A stretch of 64,000 nt of DNA from Oxalobacteraceae bacterium. Lineage in GTDB: Bacteria; Pseudomonadota; Gammaproteobacteria; Burkholderiales; Burkholderiaceae_D. Below, in pieces: positions 29,176 through 38,346 of this stretch. The notes below the pieces were generated by a model, which had not been told where the DNA came from, ran no database searches, and saw only the letters and a list, made by a program, of their open reading frames with translations. The stretch covers positions 50,110-114,109 of the forward strand of contig JAIXQK010000130.1 in NCBI GenBank assembly GCA_027485795.1, given 5' to 3'. Position numbers and translations under genes: made by a program. The number at the start of each line of letters is the position of its first letter. The stretch's first letter is position 1.

Positions 29176-31101
29176 GTGGTGAAGGGATTCATGGATTCAG
29201 TGTTTCAGCCTGATGGCGACCCACTACATGACAAGCGCTCGATTGTCTCAATCTGGCTTGGTGGTGCCCTACTCGTCATTCTAGTCACTTGGCTAGCGGT
29301 ACTGATTAAGATCTCGTACGACCTTCAAGAGTTACGGTCTCGGGGCGCCGAGCGTGCCACTGACTTAGTGCTTACCTACGCCGAGCAGGTTCAGCGAACT
29401 GTCAAAGAGATTGATCAAATCGCCCTGACGGTCAAGTATCAGTGGCAAAACAGTCTCATACCCTTGGATCTACGCGATCAGTACGAAAAAGCGATGCACC
29501 ACACGCCGACCTATCCGGGCACGATTGGGATCGATGGCAAGGTAATCAGCTCGTGGTGGCACGCTGCGGTTGGGCTAGACTTTAGTCGGCTTGATTTTTT
29601 TTCCTATCACCGGTCATCCAATGATCCGGAGCTTCGCATAAGCGAACCATCCGAGGGATTAGGCGGCCTTAAAGGTAAAGAAATCATACGATTCACACGC
29701 CGAGTTAACGATGCAAAAGGAAATTTTAGTGGCATTGTCCTGATATCGACTGCGCCTAGCTATTTAGCAAGTATCAATTATCGCGACGAGCTGCATGAAG
29801 GCGACTTCGTTTCTCTACGGCTAGTGGATGGTCCGCCTCTAGTAACTACAACTGCCAACGGACCCGTAAATTCAGTTTCCTTTTTTGCCCGAACGCCACA
29901 ATTTGAATCAAACGAGGGCGTTCGGTCAGACTCCGGTGAGCCCTTTAATGATCAGTTGGGACGCTACGTTGCGTGGAAAAAAATTAAAGGTTATCCGCTG
30001 GTAGTGGTTGCCGCTGTCACCGAAGCTAGTGCAGTCAAATCCTATGCAGGAACCAAGACTGCTTACCTGTTATTTGCGATTATCAACACAGCATTAGTCA
30101 TTCTGGTGGCGGTATTTGGCTGCAGTACCCATATTAAAAATAGAGAACGCAGGCTTCGGGCCGAACGCGTACGCATGACGTTCCGCTTGGCAGTCGAAGG
30201 CGCGCACGAGGCGTTTTATATGATCGATCTAATCCGCGCACCTGACGGAAGTATTCGCGATTGTTCGATCGAGGATTGCAACGAGCGGGCGGCAAAGATG
30301 AACGATATCCCGCAATCCCAGATGATTCGAAAGCGGTTTTCCGAACTTTATGATGAGGCTACGGTAGGAAAGCTACTTAAAATATACGATCGTTGCTACA
30401 AACAGGGTTTCCTGGAACACGAATTTTTTGTCGAAGAGAATTCTCAGCATCAGGCAGGATGGTTCCTTCGACGTGCAGTGCGATCTGGCGAAGGTATTGC
30501 GGTGACGATACGAGATATTACCGTCGCAAAACTGCATGAAGAAAATCAGATCAAGCTAGGTTTTACCGACACCCTGACCGGATTGCCCAATAGGCGTTGG
30601 CTCAATGATTTTTTGCCAGATGCGCTGCTGCGTGCACGTACAAACCACAAGCAGCTCGCCTTGCTTTTTATCGACCTCGATAACTTCAAGAACATAAATG
30701 ACACACTAGGACATGCCGCTGGCGATGAGCTACTGATTGCAGCAGCGACATGTCTTAAAGCGGCGTTGCGAAGCCTGGACCACGTAGCGCGGCTTGGCGG
30801 CGATGAGTTCACGGTTATCGTAGAAAATCAGGAGAGCAGCGCAGGCGCCGAACTAATTGCGGAAGAATTAATCCGAATGTTCGCTGAGTCTGAAGTTTTT
30901 GAGCGCTGGCAAGCCCTCAACATAAGATGCTCAATTGGCGTTGCTTTGTTTCCTACACATGCAGCGGATGCGAGCAGCTTGTTGCGTTGCGCAGATGAGG
31001 CTATGTACGAGGCCAAGGCGGCGGGCAAGGGCTGCTATCGCGTGTTCAGCCATTCTACTGTCGTTCATGGCAGCACTGGAGATCCGCGTTCAGTCGTATA
31101 G
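29176..31101 (+). CDS. sensor diguanylate cyclase (periplasmic Cache-like, PAS-like, GGDEF)
   Basis: Two TM segments; DTLTGLPNRRWLNDFL, LFIDLDNFKNINDTLGHAAGDELL, VARLGGDEFTVIVE. Confidence 0.95.
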   Translation: MVKGFMDSVFQPDGDPLHDKRSIVSIWLGGALLVILVTWLAVLIKISYDLQELRSRGAERATDLVLTYAEQVQRTVKEIDQIALTVKYQWQNSLIPLDLRDQYEKAMHHTPTYPGTIGIDGKVISSWWHAAVGLDFSRLDFFSYHRSSNDPELRISEPSEGLGGLKGKEIIRFTRRVNDAKGNFSGIVLISTAPSYLASINYRDELHEGDFVSLRLVDGPPLVTTTANGPVNSVSFFARTPQFESNEGVRSDSGEPFNDQLGRYVAWKKIKGYPLVVVAAVTEASAVKSYAGTKTAYLLFAIINTALVILVAVFGCSTHIKNRERRLRAERVRMTFRLAVEGAHEAFYMIDLIRAPDGSIRDCSIEDCNERAAKMNDIPQSQMIRKRFSELYDEATVGKLLKIYDRCYKQGFLEHEFFVEENSQHQAGWFLRRAVRSGEGIAVTIRDITVAKLHEENQIKLGFTDTLTGLPNRRWLNDFLPDALLRARTNHKQLALLFIDLDNFKNINDTLGHAAGDELLIAAATCLKAALRSLDHVARLGGDEFTVIVENQESSAGAELIAEELIRMFAESEVFERWQALNIRCSIGVALFPTHAADASSLLRCADEAMYEAKAAGKGCYRVFSHSTVVHGSTGDPRSVV

Positions 31102-31119
31102 CCCCGGTTCTAGCGAATT
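31088..31119. repeat. 32-bp exact direct repeat, copy 1 (end of GGDEF gene)
   Basis: gttcagtcgtatagccccggttctagcgaatt, also at 33062..33093. Confidence 0.95.
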
Positions 31120-31788
31120 TCGGGGTATTTCATAATCAAGGTGCCCAGTCTTTACATAGATTGTGGCACCTTCAGATTTGGTAAACGGCGCATGTTTGCT
31201 AAAGCGAGGACTTCGAATCCAAGTTCCTGCCGGATACGAACCATACTCGTCGTGGAATACACCCTCCAACACGAAGATTTCTTCCCCGCCCGGATGCACG
31301 TGCGGCCTGAATATGGTGTTTGGAGCCCAGCGGACTAACGCAGTACCAACGCCGTCGAATTCGTGCAGAGGCATCACAGATAAGCCGGTAACCAAGCCCG
31401 GATACCAGCTTGCAGTAGTCGTATCGATTCGAACGATCAAATCGTCCTCTGGATGAAACTGGCTAAGCTTTACAAAGATGGTGCAGCCATCTTTCGAGTG
31501 AGGTGAATGAGCACTGTTGGGTGGATTACGAAGGTATGTGCCAGCGGGATAGTCTCCGTTTTCATCGGAGAACGTTCCTTCAAGAACGAGTATTTCTTCC
31601 CCGCCGTGATGTGTATGAAGTGCGAACGACGAATTTCGACCGTATCTAACTAATGAGCTGGCTCTGGCGACTTCGTTGCCAACTCGATCAAGGTGTTTTC
31701 TTTCGACGCCAGACGCTGGAGATTCGACCCAGAATAGCTTATTGGTATCGACTACCGCTTTAATTGAAAAATCATCATTGATGTTCAT
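31090..31788 (-). CDS. bicupin protein (ChrR-like cupin)
   Basis: Two repeats: FALHTHHGGEEILVLEGTFSDENGDYPAGTYLRNPP and FRPHVHPGGEEIFVLEGVFHDEYGSYPAGTWIRSP. Confidence 0.88.
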   Translation of the reverse strand: MNINDDFSIKAVVDTNKLFWVESPASGVERKHLDRVGNEVARASSLVRYGRNSSFALHTHHGGEEILVLEGTFSDENGDYPAGTYLRNPPNSAHSPHSKDGCTIFVKLSQFHPEDDLIVRIDTTTASWYPGLVTGLSVMPLHEFDGVGTALVRWAPNTIFRPHVHPGGEEIFVLEGVFHDEYGSYPAGTWIRSPRFSKHAPFTKSEGATIYVKTGHLDYEIPRNSLEPGLYD

Positions 31789-31809
31789 GCATTTATTGTA
31801 CTACCGGCC

Positions 31810-32790
31810 TTAGGCTTGGAAGCTTTCAGGGTTCAGCAAGTTAGCTGGCCGCTTGCCTGCCATGGCGGCGATCAGATTGTCTGCCGCGCAATAGGCCATG
31901 GCAAGTCGGGTCGATGTTGAAGCGCTGCCAATATGCGTTGTCAGTACAACATTCGTCAGAGACAGAAAATCCGGATTAAACGCCGGCTCGTTTTCGAATA
32001 CGTCAATGCCTGCAGCCGCAATCACCCCAGCCTTTAGCGCAGTGATCAGTGCAGCATCATCGATGATGCCGCCACGCGCAATATTGACGAGTGTTGCTGT
32101 CGATTTCATCATCGCCAGCTGCGCCTCACCAATTAGATGATGGGACTGTGCCGAGTAGGGCAGTGCCAGTATTAAATGATCAGCCGCTCTCAGACATGCT
32201 TCAAGCGTCAGGTAGGTTGCGTTATTCGCTGCATGTTCTAGCTCAGGCGCTAGTCGCGAACGGTTGTGGTACACCACCTTCATATTGAATCCCATCGAGC
32301 GACGGGCAATCGCTTGGCCGATACGGCCCATACCAATAATGCCGAGCGTGCTACCGTGCACATCTACCCCGAGAAAGTCATCGAATCGCCAGCGTTTCCA
32401 TCGACCACCGCGCAAAAAATGTTCCGATTCACTAATGCGCCGTGCTGCCGCCATCATTAGAGTCCAACCAAAATCTGCAGTCGTTTCATTGAGTACGTCC
32501 GGCGTATTTGTCACCATAATGCCGGCAGCAGTCGCTGCTGCTACATCGATATTGTTGTAGCCAACAGCCATATTGCACATGGCCTTGAGTTGAGGGCAAG
32601 CTGCAAACAGTGGCCCCGCAAAACGCCGCGTCGGATACGCAAATACCCCGGCTTTATCTTGCAGCTTTTGAATAAGCGCTGATTCGTCATAGTTCTGATC
32701 AGCTTGGTTATGCTCCACCTCAAATGAATGCGAGAGATAATCAATTATCTCGGGGAAAGTGGCGTCGGTAACAAGAATTTTGGGTTTCAT
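31810..32790 (-). CDS. D-2-hydroxyacid dehydrogenase (glyoxylate/hydroxypyruvate reductase-like)
   Basis: GSTLGIIGMGRIGQAIARRSMGFNMKVVYHNR; LVNIARGGIIDDAAL; catalytic E/H region VFENEPAFNPDFLSLTNVVLTTHIGSAS. Confidence 0.95.
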   Translation of the reverse strand: MKPKILVTDATFPEIIDYLSHSFEVEHNQADQNYDESALIQKLQDKAGVFAYPTRRFAGPLFAACPQLKAMCNMAVGYNNIDVAAATAAGIMVTNTPDVLNETTADFGWTLMMAAARRISESEHFLRGGRWKRWRFDDFLGVDVHGSTLGIIGMGRIGQAIARRSMGFNMKVVYHNRSRLAPELEHAANNATYLTLEACLRAADHLILALPYSAQSHHLIGEAQLAMMKSTATLVNIARGGIIDDAALITALKAGVIAAAGIDVFENEPAFNPDFLSLTNVVLTTHIGSASTSTRLAMAYCAADNLIAAMAGKRPANLLNPESFQA

Positions 32791-32841
32791 GTGGATACGT
32801 ATTGAAAAGCAAAAAATCCCGCAAATCTCGGTCTGGTAGCG

Positions 32842-33060
32842 CTGAATGCTCTGCTGCTAGGTGGGCTTCGCCGAGAGATTCCAGATATAGCCAAAGTTTG
32901 TCGCCTATCAAGATCGGAATTCTCTCAACGCGCATTATCTGCTTGCGACATCCCTGACTTGATTGTTAGCCGATTATGGTAGGCAGCCTTCACCTCAGTG
33001 GCCAGTAGCTCCTTTCTGGACAATGTGATGTTGACCCATATCGGCGTCATTAACCAGATT
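32842..33060. repeat. ~220-bp direct repeat, copy A
   Basis: Aligns to 35885..36102 with scattered substitutions; shares ctctcaacgcgcattat, gacatccctgacttgattgttagccgattatggt, agctcctttctggacaatgt, attaaccagatt. Confidence 0.9.
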
Positions 33061-33061
33061 G

Positions 33062-33093
33062 GTTCAGTCGTATAGCCCCGGTTCTAGCGAATT
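33062..33093. repeat. 32-bp exact direct repeat, copy 2
   Basis: Same 32 nt as 31088..31119, abutting the end of repeat A. Confidence 0.95.
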
Positions 33094-33107
33094 CGGGGCT
33101 ATTTTTT
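33072..33107. terminator. rho-independent terminator
   Basis: atagccccg-gttctagcgaatt-cggggctat followed by ttttt. Confidence 0.85.
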
Positions 33108-33443
33108 GCTAGTTGATTCTGAGGCAATAAAGCCCCACCTTTGCCAATCTGGCTTTTAAACAAGCTAGCTAGGTAAAAAGCTCAGGGCCGTACTAATCAA
33201 CCAATAAGTATATTACGCCCCTTCATCTGTCTGGTTATTTCAAGCAAATTTGAGTAGCTGATTTTTTCTTAGCAAAGGGCATCTAGGGAGGCGGCTTTCT
33301 TGCGGCGAAAGGTTCAGCAAGGGCGGGATTCGGGGGGGTAGTGGTTGAGGAAAAACAAACGATTCACGGCAAGTATGATCTATATCAATAAGCCTGAAAA
33401 AGCACTGGTAAGGTAAAAGTGTTGGCGAGGCTATTCTGACGCT

Positions 33444-34922
33444 ATGGAAATCGAGCTCAAATTTCAGTTGAACGAGAAAGCGCGTCATTCAATCGATGCG
33501 CAGCTGCGAGCAGAAGGTGGAAAATCAAAGCTGTTGGCGGCGTGCTATTTCGATACGGTCGCGGGTACGTTAGCGCAGGCTGGTTTTTCTCTCCGGTTGC
33601 GGAAAGAGGGCAGAGTATGGTTTCAGACCCTGAAATCTGCCCGTAGTGCGGCGTCTGCTGTGCGCGGTGAGCATAACGTCAGGCTACGGGGGAAGGCGCA
33701 GCCACAGCTTGATCCGGTATTGCACGCCGAAACCGAGGATGGGATCCGCCTGCAGCGACTTCTTTCACATTCTGCCGATAACACATTGGCTTGCCGCTAT
33801 GCGACGCATATTCGTCGCTTGTCCGTTCAAACCGGCACCCGCAATCGTGTTGAGTATTCTCTTGACCATGGTGAGATAAGTGCTCAGCCTGATAGCAACA
33901 CACCGCCTTTGATTCTGCCGGTATGCGAGCTCGAGATCGAGCTGGTATCAGGTCCGGTTCGCGGGTTGCTGTCCGCTGCACGCAAACTCCTTGCTTATTC
34001 TGGAGTTTGTATTGATGTCCGTAGCAAAGCGCAGAGAGGCGGTGCACTAGCTAATGGATCGCTGATCGTTTCTCCTGCCAGAGCTACACCCCTGAAAGCA
34101 AATGGTAGTTCTCTAAAGGCACTCGTCGAAGCAGTGCTGATTAATTGTGCGCACCAAATACTCGTGAATGCCTCCCAGATTGCGTCTGTCGTGGGCGGCG
34201 GGCCCGAGCATGTGCACCAATTGCGCGTTGGGTTACGGCGCCTACGCAGTGCGATTGCGCTGTTTAAGAAATTCGTAGGTCCGGATATTCTTGCGTGGGA
34301 CGCCAAGGCGAAGCAGTTTGCTGCTGGTCTTAGCGGTAACCGAGACATCGATGTAATGTCCGAAGGGCTTTGGCCTCGCCTGCGAGCAGCCGGAGCTCCG
34401 CTGGTTGAACTTCCAGTACATAACAATGTAGTGCCACCTGGTGATCTTATCCGTGACGCTGCGATACAGCAGTGGATGCTCGAACTGCTTGCGATCGAGT
34501 TACAAGGTCTTGGTGAGGTTGCGGAAGGTGAGTGGAGTCTTGTTTTGCCGGTAATACGTGGTTGGAGTCGCCAATGTAGAAAAGATGCTCTTCGATTTGA
34601 AAGCTTCGACTTCGAACAGCGACACCGGCTTCGCAAGAGATTAAAGCGACTTAGGTATGCGCTGGAGTTTATTGAGTCCGAATTGCCTTCGAAAGGTTAC
34701 AAACGCTACTCAAAAGCTCTCACCAACGTACTCAATGACTTAGGCGAATACAACGATTTACGGGTAGCCATCGAAGCGTATCGAGGCATCTCTGAGGTAG
34801 ATCCGCGAGCATGGTTTGCTATTGGCTGGTTGATGGCACACCTGTCGAAAGCTGAACGTCGATGCATAAAGGCGCTCGCGGTATTCAATGCTGCCAAGGA
34901 TCCATGTAATCTGGACCGCTGA
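33444..34922 (+). CDS. CYTH-CHAD protein (triphosphatase-type CYTH domain plus CHAD domain)
   Basis: MEIELKFQLNE (ExExK); CHAD motifs VHQLRVGLRRLRSAIALFKKF and HRLRKRLKRLRYALEFIE. Confidence 0.93.
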   Translation: MEIELKFQLNEKARHSIDAQLRAEGGKSKLLAACYFDTVAGTLAQAGFSLRLRKEGRVWFQTLKSARSAASAVRGEHNVRLRGKAQPQLDPVLHAETEDGIRLQRLLSHSADNTLACRYATHIRRLSVQTGTRNRVEYSLDHGEISAQPDSNTPPLILPVCELEIELVSGPVRGLLSAARKLLAYSGVCIDVRSKAQRGGALANGSLIVSPARATPLKANGSSLKALVEAVLINCAHQILVNASQIASVVGGGPEHVHQLRVGLRRLRSAIALFKKFVGPDILAWDAKAKQFAAGLSGNRDIDVMSEGLWPRLRAAGAPLVELPVHNNVVPPGDLIRDAAIQQWMLELLAIELQGLGEVAEGEWSLVLPVIRGWSRQCRKDALRFESFDFEQRHRLRKRLKRLRYALEFIESELPSKGYKRYSKALTNVLNDLGEYNDLRVAIEAYRGISEVDPRAWFAIGWLMAHLSKAERRCIKALAVFNAAKDPCNLDR

Positions 34923-35044
34923 AAAATTATCAAGATTGATAACTTCTTGTCGGGTTGTAGCGAGGCTAAAAACTATAATCCCCTCAATCTACCCAACTCA
35001 GAAGTGATGCAATACCCGTTATATACTGAATGAATGACTACCAG

Positions 35045-35864
35045 AACCTAAGACCATTTCATTCAAGTTCAAGGTCACACAGTCCGTTATTGGGCGCAAG
35101 GTGAGGCAGGGCCAACGGTTTTGCTGCTGCACGGCATCAGCTGTTCAGTAGTGGAGTGGGATTAGCCACACAGCACCGCGTGATTGCGCTAGACCTTTTG
35201 GGCTGTGGCTTGTCAGATAAACCGCTGGACGCGGACTACGATATGCAGTCACAGGCCAAGTTTGTGTTTGCATTCATAGATGCCATGGGCTTGAGCCATA
35301 CCAGCATGGTGGGTAACTCCATGGGTGGGTGCATTGCCTTGGAGTGTGCAGCCATGTACCCAGAGCGGGTGAGGTCGTTGGTATTGTCAGCGCCTGCAGG
35401 CATCGGCCGCGACACCTTGTTCAACTTCCGCTTAGCCAGCATCCCTACTTGGGGGAGGTGCTCACCAAGCCCAGCATGTTTGGTTTGGGCATGATTTGAA
35501 ACTGGCGTTTCACGATAAATCGTATGTCACGCATGACTTGGTCGCTGAGCAGGTCGCTTTGGCCAAATTGCCCAACGCACAAACAGTGTTTCTGCAAACC
35601 TTGCGGGGGGTTTTGAACTTTGGTGGTTTTCTAGAGGCGCCCCGCAAAGCATTTCATGCGCGGATTCAGCAAGTTCAATGTCCTAGCTTGGTCATTTGGG
35701 GTAAGCAGGATCAGTTTTTGCCCATCACCCATATGGCGGTACTGAAGCCTTTGCTTGCAAATGCGCAGTACGAGTTAATTGACGACTGCGGCCATGTACC
35801 CATGACGGAAATTGCTAAGCGTTTTATCCAGATGACGCTGACTTTTCTGTCAAGTCACGCTTGA
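35045..35864 (+). pseudogene. alpha/beta hydrolase, disrupted
   Basis: FIQVQGHTVRYWAQGEAGPTVLLLHGISCSVVEWD* then out-of-frame ATQHRVIALDLLGCGLSDKP...GNSMGGCIALE...FRLASIP and a further shift to KLAFHDKSYVTHD...VIWGKQDQFLPI...GHVPM: at least two lesions. Confidence 0.8.
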
Positions 35865-35884
35865 GCAAGTCAGTCCTTATCTCC

Positions 35885-36102
35885 TGAATATTCTGCCGCT
35901 ACGTGGGCTTTGCCGAGAGGTTCTGGATGTAGTCACAGTTTGTTCGCTATCAAGATCAATTTTCTCTCAACGCGCATTATTTGCATGCGACATCCCTGAC
36001 TTGATTGTTAGCCGATTATGGTGGGCGGCCTTCGCCTGAGTGGCCAATAGCTCCTTTCTGGACAATGTAATGTTGACCCATATCGGCATCATTAACCAGA
36101 TT
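35885..36102. repeat. ~220-bp direct repeat, copy B
   Basis: See 32842..33060; ends in the shared attaaccagatt. Confidence 0.9.
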
Positions 36103-36330
36103 TCGAAATTGCGAATCACTGTATCTTGTGTGATCGATCGGCCGCGTGAAGAACAGCAGCGGATCACTATCGGACTTGACCATCGAGGTGACCAGATTTT
36201 CTTCCAGCATCTTGCCCAGCACGACACCGAGAATAGCCGGCTCGACCGGGAAGCCGTTTTCTTCCATCAAAAATGCGGCAGGATCGAGCAGAACAGCATC
36301 AGTGCCGCAAGCGCGCGGTTCAGGGTGAAG
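36016..36330 (-). pseudogene. TctA-like tricarboxylate transporter permease fragment fused to repeat sequence
   Basis: MEENGFPVEPAILGVVLGKMLEENLVTSMVKSDSDPLLFFTRPI resembles the TctA C-terminal region; the following HTRYSDSQFRNLVNDADMGQH tail runs into repeat B. Confidence 0.6.
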
Positions 36331-36603
36331 CGGGTCATTGAGTATCTCCGGTTGCCTGTTATCGAGTGACTGATCGCCATTGCGAGCGACTGAACCGTTA
36401 CTGTTCCGGCGTAACGCTAAATGGCGCGTTGATCGCTATTTCTAAAACTGCAATATTCTTGCGACGCGCGGACTTCATGGCAAACATCAAGCCCAACCGG
36501 AATAAAGCCCGCAAAGCGCCCAGCCGATTTGGCTCGTGCTCCCGAACGCAGATACACAATCAGCGCTGGCGGTACGTCCAGACATTCAACTAAGATGTGA
36601 CTC

Positions 36604-36861
36604 ATGTGTCGTGTCTGCCGCTTGCTATACAAGGATATCTCAGTGACTACTTTTTCCAGACCCCTGGTAATCACGGAAAGGCAGAAGCAATTTTGCGAGT
36701 CTTATGTCGATAAAATTAGCCCCTTCTACTCTGTACCATTACACAATGGGTTCAATGAGGAACATATTGACCCGAAACTCATGCCCATTATTGAGAAGTT
36801 TCGACATAGCGGAGTTCAAGAAGAAATAGTGACTTTGGAGGGATCCATCCTCGATCAGTAG
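36604..36861 (+). CDS. hypothetical small ORF
   Basis: ORF-track entry, 85 aa, no recognised motif; may be a remnant. Confidence 0.3.
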   Translation: MCRVCRLLYKDISVTTFSRPLVITERQKQFCESYVDKISPFYSVPLHNGFNEEHIDPKLMPIIEKFRHSGVQEEIVTLEGSILDQ

Positions 36862-36992
36862 GAAGAAATCGCGCTAAATCACGTTTAAGGCTGCTAGGGT
36901 AATGGATAAGACCCGGTCTAGGCCATAAACTTCAGCTGACTGCTATTTCAAGCAAAACATTCAGTTCCCCATTAAAGATTGGACTTTTTGGC

Positions 36993-38057
36993 ATGCCGTC
37001 CTCAAGCCTGAAGCTACGTTCTATTCTGAATAATCCGTCGTCTCTCGACCTAACCAGAACTTGGATACCATTAGATGAAAGGCCTGACCCGACCCTCTTC
37101 GTTTACGATAGCGAACTTGCCAAGCAGATTCTCAGAGCGCCTACAGTCCAGACGTATAACCTGGTAACGTATTGGAAGATTGTTTCTGGAATAAACGGAG
37201 AGACCCTCACCGCAATTGAAACTCTTTTCGCCCGCACACCTATGTTTCAGCATGGCCATGCTCACACGGGTACCAGAAAACGGTTGCTCACGCTGTATAA
37301 CGACGTGGAGTCCCAACTTGATCTATGGTTGCCGGATTTTTGCGCAACATTTTTTTCGCAAGCCGAAGTGGAGAGGCAAAAAAATCCCGAAAAATTCGTA
37401 GGACAATTTCTGGAATCCTTAATTAGAGCCATCCTTGCACATCATTTAGATTGTTCATCCGCCAGTCTTCCGGATTTTCCCAAATCTATCTTTCAAATGC
37501 TGGTTCGTGCAAATAATCTTCGGGAGTACGATCGGCACTTGGCTGAATTGGCAGCTACTGCAGAAAGAATGCTCCAGAAGTCAGGTCAAGACCCGGAGAT
37601 GGTCTGGATACTGATGTCGATCTCCGTTATGGGTAGAGAGCCGCTGTTTGGTACACTTCTTTATTCAATTCTCACCAAACCTTTCGCATCCGTTGCATGG
37701 GACGCCAACACCCTTATTCATCATTCGGCGTCAGTAAGCATACTGGGGCGTGAAGTTATCGCTGACTGCAATATTCAAGATCTCTCTCTTAAGAAAGGCC
37801 AGTTAGTGCACATATGCCCATTTTTGATTCACTTGCGCGACGATTCTTTGAAGCGTTCAATGACTGTAGCCGAAGGAGCTAGTCCAAGCTCATTTTCTTT
37901 CGGATTCGGTTCACACCTTTGTCCAGGAAGAAAAATATCACTTAAAATTGTTCAGCATTTTCTTGACCAAATGGCACTTCGCTCAGGACTTGTATTCGAT
38001 ACGTCAGGGCTTAGAATGACTCGGGACTTCACTTTAGCTCCTGCTGCACAAACTTAG
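36993..38057 (+). CDS. divergent cytochrome P450-like protein
   Basis: Heme-thiolate loop FSFGFGSHLCPGRKIS; C-helix-like HAHTGTRKRLLTLYN; canonical ExxR not found. Confidence 0.8.
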   Translation: MPSSSLKLRSILNNPSSLDLTRTWIPLDERPDPTLFVYDSELAKQILRAPTVQTYNLVTYWKIVSGINGETLTAIETLFARTPMFQHGHAHTGTRKRLLTLYNDVESQLDLWLPDFCATFFSQAEVERQKNPEKFVGQFLESLIRAILAHHLDCSSASLPDFPKSIFQMLVRANNLREYDRHLAELAATAERMLQKSGQDPEMVWILMSISVMGREPLFGTLLYSILTKPFASVAWDANTLIHHSASVSILGREVIADCNIQDLSLKKGQLVHICPFLIHLRDDSLKRSMTVAEGASPSSFSFGFGSHLCPGRKISLKIVQHFLDQMALRSGLVFDTSGLRMTRDFTLAPAAQT

Positions 38058-38079
38058 GAAAACCTGAAGGTACTGCTGC

Positions 38080-38346
38080 ATGACCAGAAATCCACACTCG
38101 ATCCCCAGTTTTGATGGCCTGCTGCACTTCGTAGTAGATAGTTGTCGGCTCAATATAAACTCAGATGAAGCTGTTAATAAAACGTTGACGGGTTTGAGCC
38201 TGGACTCCTTGGAGTTAATTAATCTTGCTATTGAGCTCGAGGACCGCTATGGGCTTGAACTCGACTTGAATGATTTGAGTAGTGACAGTACTTTGGGCGA
38301 GTTGCTTGAAAAGATCCTCGCTCAAATCAATCAAATTAACCGATGA
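38080..38346 (+). CDS. acyl carrier protein
   Basis: TLTGLSLDSLELINLAIELEDRYGLELDLNDL: phosphopantetheine-site DSLE motif. Confidence 0.88.
   Translation: MTRNPHSIPSFDGLLHFVVDSCRLNINSDEAVNKTLTGLSLDSLELINLAIELEDRYGLELDLNDLSSDSTLGELLEKILAQINQINR

Noticed and set aside
32741-32935. 64-aa minus ORF (MRVERIPILIGDKLWLYLESLGEAHLAAEHSAL...) as a real gene
   Set aside because: Lies in repeat A, overlaps the dehydrogenase start, and the corresponding frame in repeat B is interrupted (MRVERKLILIANKL*).
33679-34636. Minus-strand ORFs across CYTH-CHAD
   Set aside because: Antisense to a confident gene; Arg/Ser-rich shadow frames.
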